Shown here: piece by piece, positions 39,172-44,475 of the stretch
Layout: each line of letters starts with the position of its first letter
Numbering within the stretch: the first letter of the stretch is position 1
Assembly (NCBI GenBank): GCA_017960525.1
Contig: JAGCZA010000117.1
Span: forward strand, 1 to 44,475
Reading direction: 5' to 3'
Origin: Prevotella sp.
GTDB lineage: Bacteria; Bacteroidota; Bacteroidia; Bacteroidales; Bacteroidaceae
Length of the DNA: 44,475 bases
The notes under the pieces: generated by a model
Told to the model about the DNA's origin: nothing
What the model saw: the letters and a program-made list of their open reading frames with translations, nothing else
Databases searched by the model: none
Position numbers and translations under genes: made by a program

Positions 39172-40176
39172 TTAGAGCCAGCCGTTCTCACGGTACCATT
39201 TGATGGTCAGCGGCACGCCTTGCTCCAGCGTGTAGTCAGGGTGGTAGCCCAGTTCCTCGATGGCGGGCTGGATGTCGCACCGCCAGTTACGCTGCTTCAG
39301 TATGTGGTACTTGTCGTTATTCAGGGCCGTAATCTTGCCTGTCAGATGGGCCACCTTGTCGCCCACCCAAGTGATGATGCGCAACAGCCACACGGGAGCG
39401 GTAATGCGAATCCACCACGGGTTGCCCAATTCGTGCCTGATGAGTTTCGAGAAGGTGGCTGACTGGTAGACCAGTCCGTCGCTGAGGAAATACTTGCGCC
39501 CCGTCTGTCCGTGTTCGCAGGCTAAGAATACCGCCTGCACCACATCCTTCACGTAGACGAAAGTGATGTCCTGCTGTTGGTAGCCTACGGCAAAGTCGGA
39601 GTGCTGCTTGATGCTCTTTGCCATCAGGAAATAGTCACGCTCGCGTGGCCCGTAAACGCCTGTCGGTCTGAGTACTACGTATGGCAGGTTAGTACCCTCC
39701 CCGTTCAGACTGTCCAGCCATCTCTCTGCCTCCAGTTTGCTGCGCCCGTAGTGGGTGTTGGGCTGTGGCGTGTCGGTTTCGCGGATTTCCTCGTAGGGTT
39801 GCTTCTCACGGATGGCTCCGAAGATACTCAACGAACTGATATAGACGAAGCGCTTGAGGGGCATCTTCAGTTTCAGCAAGACATTCACCAGATGCTTGGT
39901 ACCCTCGGTATTGATGCGGTAGAAGTCGTCCTTGTTCAAGCATTTGGTGACGCCAGCGGCGTGCACCACGTAGTCGAAATCGTGGCCACGCAACTGTTCT
40001 TGGAGTTGCTCCTCGTTGTCGAGGTTAAGTTCCAGAAAGTATATTCTTGGGTCTTTCAGGAAGTCTTTCTTGCTGCTTTTGCGTATGGCTGCCCATGTGT
40101 CGAAACCCCTTTCCAGCGCTTCCTCCACGATGAATGAGCCAATGAACCCGCTGGCTCCCGTCACGAGTATCTTCAT
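39172..40176 (-). CDS. NAD-dependent epimerase/dehydratase (extended SDR)
   Basis: This encodes 334 residues. The Rossmann start is MKILVTGASGFIGSFIVEEA (GxxGFIG). Further motifs are DYVVHAAGVTKC, FVYISSLSIFG, the catalytic pair THYGRSKLEAE (YxxxK) and VVLRPTGVYGPRE. It is similar to 3-beta-HSD-like and nucleotide-sugar epimerases of Bacteroidota. The substrate is unknown. Its start is 9 bases after the tlpA-like gene, so it belongs to the same transcription unit. Confidence 0.9.
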   Translation of the reverse strand: MKILVTGASGFIGSFIVEEALERGFDTWAAIRKSSKKDFLKDPRIYFLELNLDNEEQLQEQLRGHDFDYVVHAAGVTKCLNKDDFYRINTEGTKHLVNVLLKLKMPLKRFVYISSLSIFGAIREKQPYEEIRETDTPQPNTHYGRSKLEAERWLDSLNGEGTNLPYVVLRPTGVYGPRERDYFLMAKSIKQHSDFAVGYQQQDITFVYVKDVVQAVFLACEHGQTGRKYFLSDGLVYQSATFSKLIRHELGNPWWIRITAPVWLLRIITWVGDKVAHLTGKITALNNDKYHILKQRNWRCDIQPAIEELGYHPDYTLEQGVPLTIKWYRENGWL

Positions 40177-40185
40177 ACGTTTGCT

Positions 40186-41274
40186 CTACTTGAGCTGTTC
40201 GCTGATGAATGCTTCCAACTCTTCGCCACGTAAGCCCTTGTTGATGATAGTGCCTTTCTGGTCGAGCACAACCATATAAGGAATGCTGCGCACCTGGAAC
40301 TTCTCAGCGGCAGCCGACTGCCAGTATTTCAGATCGGAAATCTGGGGCCAAGTGATGCCCAGTTCCTCAATGCCCTTCACCCAGGCGTCGTGATCCTGGT
40401 CGAGGGAGATGCCCACGATGCCGAGGCCCTTGTCGTGGTATTTCTCGTAGAGGCTGATCATAAAGGGAGTCTCCTGACGGCAGGGACCGCACCAGGAAGC
40501 CCAGAAGTCGAGGATGGTGACGCGGTTTTTGGCCACCTCGCTCATCACGTTCAGTTCCTCGCCTGTGGGTGTGGGAAATGCGAAATCTTCAATTTGTTGG
40601 CCAATCTCGACGGCTTTGCTGGCCTCCAGCATGCGTTCCAATTCCTTGGTGGCCTCGCGCTGGCGGAACTGCTGAGGCATCTTTCCCAGCAGTTCAACAG
40701 CCTTTTCTGAGGACATAACGTCGTTATTGGCAATTTGAGTGAGCAGGAAGAAGCCCAGTACATTGTCGATGTTGTTTTCAGCAGTCTCCACAATCTTGTT
40801 CTGCATTTCCTTCTGCAATTCGCTGAACTGGTCGTAGATGGCCTGTTGCTGGGCAGAGTCAAGGTTTTCAGTATAAAGGGGCTTTACCAGTTCCTCCATC
40901 TTTTGGCTGAAAGCCTGCTGCTCTTCGTTGAGTTTCTGCCAAGCCTCATTGGCCTTTGTGCCCGACACCTTCGGTGAGCCATTGGTGTTGAGTGTAATCT
41001 CAATGGTGCCCGGCTCCCTGAAGAAGGCAGCGTCTACTGAGTGTTTGGGGGAGGAGATGATGCAGAGGTCGGCCGAATCGGCTACGCCCTCGAAGTGGAA
41101 TTTCCCGTCTTTGACGATGAGTGTGTCTCTCTGGCCTTCGTTGAAGTTGGTGCCCATCAGCAGGGTGTCACCGTCTTGGAAACCTTCGGCCACGCCGTTG
41201 ATCTTGTAACTGTTTGACTGGCAGGCTACTGCCAGAAGGGCTGCACAAGCAATCCCGAACATTGTCTTTTTCAT
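40186..41274 (-). CDS. TlpA-like thiol-disulfide oxidoreductase lipoprotein with DUF4369 domain
   Basis: This encodes 362 residues. The signal peptide ends at the lipobox LLAVACQSN. Residues about 25-120 match DUF4369 (NGVAEGFQDGDTLLMGTNFN). A helical linker follows (130-225), then a thioredoxin domain with the active site DFWASWCGPCRQE and the cis-Pro loop VRSIPYMVVLD. It is expected to reduce disulfides in the periplasm. It sits between prs and the epimerase gene with short gaps. Confidence 0.92.
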   Translation of the reverse strand: MKKTMFGIACAALLAVACQSNSYKINGVAEGFQDGDTLLMGTNFNEGQRDTLIVKDGKFHFEGVADSADLCIISSPKHSVDAAFFREPGTIEITLNTNGSPKVSGTKANEAWQKLNEEQQAFSQKMEELVKPLYTENLDSAQQQAIYDQFSELQKEMQNKIVETAENNIDNVLGFFLLTQIANNDVMSSEKAVELLGKMPQQFRQREATKELERMLEASKAVEIGQQIEDFAFPTPTGEELNVMSEVAKNRVTILDFWASWCGPCRQETPFMISLYEKYHDKGLGIVGISLDQDHDAWVKGIEELGITWPQISDLKYWQSAAAEKFQVRSIPYMVVLDQKGTIINKGLRGEELEAFISEQLK

Positions 41275-41303
41275 TGTCTCTTTTTTTAGTTTCTATGCTT
41301 TCT

Positions 41304-42236
41304 TTACACTATATACTGGTCGCTGATACTCTCATTGGCGACGACGCGGCGTATGGTCTCGGCAAACATGTCGGCCACGGAGAGTTGTTTCACTTTGGCA
41401 CAACGCTGTGTGTAGGGAATGCTGTCGGTGAAGACAATCTCGGTGAGCGCACTTGCCTGTACGCGCTCGCTGGCAGGGCCGCTCATCACGCAGTGGCTGG
41501 CGCAGGCTCTGACGCTCTTGGCACCCACCTCCATCATCAGGTCGGCAGCCTTGGTGATGGTGCCGGCGGTGTCCACCATATCGTCGATGATGACCACGTT
41601 CTTGCCCTCCACCTCGCCGATGATCTGCATGGTTGCCACCACGTTGGCTCGTGCGCGAGTCTTGTTGCAAAGCACCAGCGGGCATCCCAGGTATTTGGCG
41701 TAGGTGTTGGCACGCTTGGAGCCGCCTACGTCGGGCGAGGCAATCACCATATTGTCGAGTTTCAGACTCTGCAAGTATGGCAGGAGCACGCCAGAGGCAT
41801 ACAGATGGTCTACAGGCACATCGAAGAATCCCTGTATCTGGTCGGCGTGGAGGTCCATCGTGATGACGCGGTTCACGCCAGCCACACTCAGCAAGTCGGC
41901 CACCAGTTTGGCGCCAATGGAGACACGAGGCTTGTCCTTGCGGTCTTGGCGCGCCCATCCGAAGTAAGGGATGACGGCGTTGATGGTCCTTGCCGATGCG
42001 CGTTTGGCTGCGTCAATCATCAGCAGCAACTCCATCAGGTTGTCGCTGTTGGGGAACGTGCTCTGAACCAAGAAGATGTCGCGTCCGCGAATGGACTCCT
42101 CATAGGATACGGCGAACTCTCCGTCGGAGAACTTCGTCATCTGCATCTTGCCCAGCGGGCAACCCAGACTCAGGCATATCTTCTCTGCCAGATACCTGGT
42201 GGCTGTGCCTGAAAAAACCATGTAACTACTTTTCAT
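41304..42236 (-). CDS. prs: Ribose-phosphate pyrophosphokinase
   Basis: This encodes 310 residues. Motifs are KMQMTKFSDGEFAVSYEESI (N-terminal), RDIFLVQSTFPNSDN, YFGWARQDRKDKPR, HLYASGVLLPYLQSL and the PRPP loop NVVIIDDMVDTAGTITKAAD. The enzyme makes PRPP from ribose 5-phosphate and ATP for nucleotide, histidine and NAD synthesis. It is encoded 32 bases after the thiE-like gene and is presumably co-transcribed. Confidence 0.97.
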   Translation of the reverse strand: MKSSYMVFSGTATRYLAEKICLSLGCPLGKMQMTKFSDGEFAVSYEESIRGRDIFLVQSTFPNSDNLMELLLMIDAAKRASARTINAVIPYFGWARQDRKDKPRVSIGAKLVADLLSVAGVNRVITMDLHADQIQGFFDVPVDHLYASGVLLPYLQSLKLDNMVIASPDVGGSKRANTYAKYLGCPLVLCNKTRARANVVATMQIIGEVEGKNVVIIDDMVDTAGTITKAADLMMEVGAKSVRACASHCVMSGPASERVQASALTEIVFTDSIPYTQRCAKVKQLSVADMFAETIRRVVANESISDQYIV

Positions 42237-42268
42237 TATTATATTATGTATTATTTAGTTTTCACTAT

Positions 42269-42877
42269 TCATACTGCCGCCTTCTGCAGTTTCTGGAAGT
42301 GGGCGATAAGTTCCTTGAAGTCCTGTCCCTGGTGGATGTTGAAGCGGTTCCACAGGTCGCCGCACACCACTACGCCGCCAAAGCCCAGGTCGTGCATCTG
42401 GCGGATGTTGTCGGGGGTGATGCCTCCCATAGCGTAGACGTGGCGGTCGATGAGTCCCTTGCGGGCGGCCTCCTTCAGTTCCGCCAGCGTGTGCGTCTGC
42501 TTGTCGGCGGGGTTGCTCTGGCTGTCGAAGATGGTCTTCAGGAACACGTAACTGCACCGTTTCTTGGCATCTTTCAGTTCGTCAATATCGTGGCAAGTGC
42601 AGGACAGCGACCCTTTGTAGCCGTAGGGCAGTTCGGCGGTAGGGGTGTTCAGGTGTATGCTGTGCAGGCCGAACTCCTCGCGCAGATAGAAATGGTCGTG
42701 AACAGTAATCCGGCGGTAGTAGTCTTCTGGCAGCAGGGTGAGGAGCCTTTCAGAGTAGACAGGCTCTGCGCCGGGTTTGTACAAATGAAGGTGTTCCATC
42801 CCTTCCTCGAAGAGCGAGGTCAGAATTTTGTCTTCTTCCACGAAGAATGTTGCCTTTGTCATTATGATGAGTTTCAT
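42269..42877 (-). CDS. Thiamine-phosphate synthase/TenI-family protein
   Basis: This encodes 202 residues. The TIM-barrel pattern of ThiE/TenI is visible: LHLYKPGAEP, HSIHLNTPTAE, SLSCTCHDIDELKDAK, YVFLKTIFDSQSN and the phosphate-binding YAMGGITPDNIRQM followed by VVVCGDLW. The HLHLYKPG start replaces the usual Q-RxK motif for the pyrimidine substrate, so TenI-like or another role is possible. It is first in the leftward operon and preceded by a full promoter. No TPP riboswitch was seen in the short leader. Confidence 0.75.
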   Translation of the reverse strand: MKLIIMTKATFFVEEDKILTSLFEEGMEHLHLYKPGAEPVYSERLLTLLPEDYYRRITVHDHFYLREEFGLHSIHLNTPTAELPYGYKGSLSCTCHDIDELKDAKKRCSYVFLKTIFDSQSNPADKQTHTLAELKEAARKGLIDRHVYAMGGITPDNIRQMHDLGFGGVVVCGDLWNRFNIHQGQDFKELIAHFQKLQKAAV

Positions 42878-42901
42878 CTGTTCTCACATCGTAAGTCGCT
42901 G

Positions 42902-42932
42902 CAAAGGTACGCATTTCTTTTGAATTACCAAA
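42902..42932 (-). promoter_or_regulatory. Promoter TTTG-N19-TACCTTTG for the thiE-prs operon
   Basis: On the minus strand TTTG (complement of 42929-42932) and TACCTTTG (complement of 42902-42909) are 19 bases apart. The ATG lies about 25 bases downstream. Confidence 0.75.
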
Positions 42933-42951
42933 ATCTATCTTTGTATTTTCG

Positions 42952-42959
42952 TAACTTTG
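42952..42959 (+). promoter_or_regulatory. Orphan -7 box (TAACTTTG), rightward
   Basis: This consensus -7 element points rightward into a region without a coding gene. The nearest structure is the hairpin at 43078-43118. It could drive a small RNA or be relic sequence. Confidence 0.4.
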
Positions 42960-42960
42960 T

Positions 42961-43437
42961 AAGAATTCTCAGCTTTTCTTTGTATAAAGGCAGTCTGGGG
43001 GATTGAGGAAAAACTGGGTTACGAATTGGCAACCGTACTCAATTCCACATTCTGCTATGAATTGCTTTCAATGAACACCTGATGCTGAGCCAGCAACCAT
43101 TTATGACTCAGCATCGGGTGCAAAGATAATCATTTCTTTGGATACAACCAAATGTTATGCTACTTTTTTATGAGTTTTGTATTATTCATAGATGTATAAG
43201 GCATTCGATAGAGTGAAGCGAACAGATGGAACATAATACCCTTCCGTCCACTTCATTCCCCTGCCGATGCAAAGGTAGCACGGGCTTTATACGAAACGGA
43301 CGATACTTGCATGGAAAATCTTCCTCTCCACAGGCTCCGAGCGTATTTCCCACACAAGCCCCACCCGTTTCAAGCCCATGCTCTTTCAAAGCATCAGCAG
43401 AGGGGATGAGCGACGGACGGAATATCACATCATAAAA
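42961..43437. other. Gene-poor stretch with hairpin and leftward -7 boxes
   Basis: No convincing coding gene was found. The stretch holds a 12-bp hairpin (43078-43118, CCTGATGCTGAG with CTCAGCATCGGG), a leftward -7 box TATCTTTG (43121-43128), and a second leftward -7 box TACCTTTG (43270-43277) whose following bases are the same as those at the IS110 internal promoter. Short open frames around 43186-43435 on both strands lack family resemblance. Confidence 0.5.
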
Positions 43438-43488
43438 AAGCAGAAAGACGGAAACACTGATTGATTTCAGTTTTCCGTCTTTCTGCTT
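43438..43488 (-). terminator. Terminator of the HTH gene pair
   Basis: AAGCAGAAAGACGGAAA (43438-43454) and TTTTCCGTCTTTCTGCTT (43471-43488) form a nearly perfect 17-bp stem with a 16-base loop. It lies 40 bases downstream of the leftward HTH genes. A run of T on the minus strand (complement of AAAAAAG) follows. Confidence 0.75.
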
Positions 43489-43527
43489 CTACTCCCATTG
43501 AGAAGGGGAATCACTCTAGCTGGAATA

Positions 43528-43839
43528 TCACTTGTCCGTTATCCGATAGGCTGGATGATAGCATTTTTCCAATAGTTCTTCCAAATCCCGCTCACGATAG
43601 AGCACCTTGCCACCCAACAGGATATAAGGCAGAATGCCGTCGTTGCGGTACTCCTGTAGTGTCCGTCGGCTGACCTTCAGAATCTCCGACACCTCCCTGT
43701 CTGTGAGGTAACGCTCTCCGTCGAGCATCGGACGATAATTGCCTGTCACCTTTTTGTAAAGCGCAAGTACTTCTTTCATGCTATCCAGCACATTCTTCAC
43801 TCCGACATTATGTGGCATGATCAGTTCGTTCATAGGCAT
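43528..43839 (-). CDS. Excisionase-type helix-turn-helix protein
   Basis: This encodes 103 residues (ATG 43839, or 43833). The C-terminal half is an HTH_17/MerR-like winged helix: YLTDREVSEILKVSRRTLQE, then YRNDGILPYILLGGKVLYRE ending in DLEELLEK. This pattern occurs in pairs of small DNA-binding proteins of Bacteroidota conjugative and mobilisable elements, where some act as excision factors. It overlaps the upstream HTH gene by 32 bases. The presence of the pair suggests an integrated element extends to the right or ends here. Confidence 0.82.
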   Translation of the reverse strand: MPMNELIMPHNVGVKNVLDSMKEVLALYKKVTGNYRPMLDGERYLTDREVSEILKVSRRTLQEYRNDGILPYILLGGKVLYRERDLEELLEKCYHPAYRITDK

Positions 43840-44146
43840 CGCACTTTAAGTTCATACACTGAGATTTCTTTCTGTCCTCTACTACGGTAAGAATCTTCTT
43901 CACGTCCTCTGGCTTGTAGTAAACCTTGTGGCTGACTTGTGAGAAAGCCAACGTTCCGTTGTCACGGAGCGTCTGTAATGTTCTCGGGCTAATGTTCAGT
44001 ATCTGGCACACGTCCTGATTGTCGAGCCAATCGCCCAACTTTTTGTCGTTGCCTCTGCTGGCCATCGCCTTCATCTGTGCGACGAAGCTGTTGAAGCTCG
44101 TCAGCAGCTCCTCGTAGGTGCTGCGTTCAATTGATATAACTTCCAT
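43808..44146 (-). CDS. Excisionase-type helix-turn-helix protein
   Basis: This encodes 112 residues. After a helical N-terminus (residues 1-35) comes an HTH_17 domain (WLDNQDVCQILNISPRTLQT, then LRDNGTLAFSQVSHKVYYKP with DVKKIL). It is a distant paralogue of the protein encoded just downstream. The pair is the usual two-gene arrangement next to integrases of Bacteroidota mobile elements, but no integrase is in this window. The promoter at 44186-44193 precedes it. Confidence 0.82.
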   Translation of the reverse strand: MEVISIERSTYEELLTSFNSFVAQMKAMASRGNDKKLGDWLDNQDVCQILNISPRTLQTLRDNGTLAFSQVSHKVYYKPEDVKKILTVVEDRKKSQCMNLKCDAYERTDHAT

Positions 44147-44185
44147 TGTCTGTATAATTTTTGTGTTGATTTATTAATTTGGCGG

Positions 44186-44193
44186 CAAAGGTA
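44186..44193 (-). promoter_or_regulatory. -7 box (TACCTTTG) for the HTH pair
   Basis: On the minus strand TACCTTTG lies about 40 bases upstream of the ATG at 44146. The spacer before it shows no clear TTTG. Confidence 0.55.
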
Positions 44194-44247
44194 ACACATC
44201 TGGACGAGACTGGCCGTATGCGAAAATTTTATTTTAAAATTTAACGT

Positions 44248-44463
44248 TTGAGAAGCTCTGACAAGATTAAAGACTGCATCCTCAACCTGATGTCAGCAGA
44301 TGTCCTTATATATAATAATGTAGTTGGTACTATTTCATATATAGATTTTGATTTTGAAACAGGAAATGGTCAGATGACAACTATGATTGATGGTAATGGA
44401 AAGTGGATTCTCCGGCTGAAGACACCACAGCCAATACCTCACAAGTTCATCCTGTCCTCATAA
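44248..44463 (+). CDS. Small AT-rich reading frame of unknown function
   Basis: This frame of 71 residues has a TTG start at 44248, and the first ATG is at 44290. It is AT-rich and predicts beta strands (ILIYNN-like VLIYNNVVGTISYIDFDFET). No promoter, ribosome binding site or family is recognised. It may be a fragment of a gene belonging to the mobile element, or not coding at all. Confidence 0.25.
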   Translation: MRSSDKIKDCILNLMSADVLIYNNVVGTISYIDFDFETGNGQMTTMIDGNGKWILRLKTPQPIPHKFILSS

Positions 44464-44475
44464 CGTTTTAGATAA

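Noticed and set aside
42878-42960. TPP riboswitch before the thiE-like gene.
   Set aside because: The leader is only about 20 bases and lacks the conserved CUGAGA and ACCUG-type segments.

Overview
The window looks like a chromosomal segment from a Prevotella-type member of the order Bacteroidales. The evidence is a set of Bacteroidota-style promoters (-7 box TAnnTTTG, sometimes with a TTTG -33 box 19-20 bp upstream), a short 290-residue primary sigma factor, and gene families typical of the group: DUF4270, DUF4369/TlpA, LruC/DUF4842, a C10 peptidase, a GH53 galactanase, BspA-type repeats and dockerin-tailed secreted proteins. No rRNA, tRNA or CRISPR array was seen.

Layout. 1-6.2 kb: a degraded envelope/secreted cluster with a tandem paralogue pair (first copy broken by two apparent frameshifts), a lipoprotein with an internal amber codon, and a streptopain-like C10 protease with an amber codon between propeptide and catalytic domain. 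6.4-10.5 kb: GH53 lipoprotein plus a large dockerin-tailed secreted protein. 10.5-12.1 kb: DMP19-like protein, smpB and a HAD phosphatase. 12.1-12.7 kb: remnant of a BspA-like gene followed by two tandem arrays, both with a 22-bp period. 12.7-19 kb: GHL10 glycosidase-like protein, rpoD, a second dockerin-tailed protein and a UmuD-like self-cleaving peptidase with an extra C-terminal domain. 18.9-21.2 kb: a tightly coupled operon for a voltage-gated-type K+ channel, dihydropteroate synthase and diadenylate cyclase, with a third 22-bp array just upstream of its promoter. 21.5-26.3 kb: two divergent LruC lipoproteins and an ECF sigma factor/putative anti-sigma pair carrying an ECF-type promoter.

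26.4-32.2 kb is a visibly AT-rich accessory island. It holds a probable structured small RNA, a 38-bp tandem duplication, a YhcG/DUF1016 nuclease gene, a PAPS-reductase-like pseudogene and an SF2 helicase, which I read as the remains of a defence-type locus. The nuclease gene is split by an IS110-family element. Both halves of the interrupted gene can be read, so the element's ends can be placed almost to the base, and its 244-bp left end contains short matches to its own target and to its right terminus, as expected for a bridge RNA.

32.2-42.9 kb is housekeeping sequence: DUF3737 and MalY/PatB; a GT5-like protein, DUF4270 lipoprotein and a small protein; panC-panD; and a leftward operon thiE-like, prs, tlpA-like, NAD-dependent epimerase, PAP2 phosphatase. 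42.9-44.5 kb looks like the edge of another mobile element, with two overlapping excisionase-type HTH proteins.

The most notable observations are the IS110 element with its candidate bridge RNA, the three 22-bp-period arrays, the K+ channel/c-di-AMP synthase coupling, in-frame palindromes in the nuclease gene, the UmuD-like fusion, and the cluster of broken genes near the left end.
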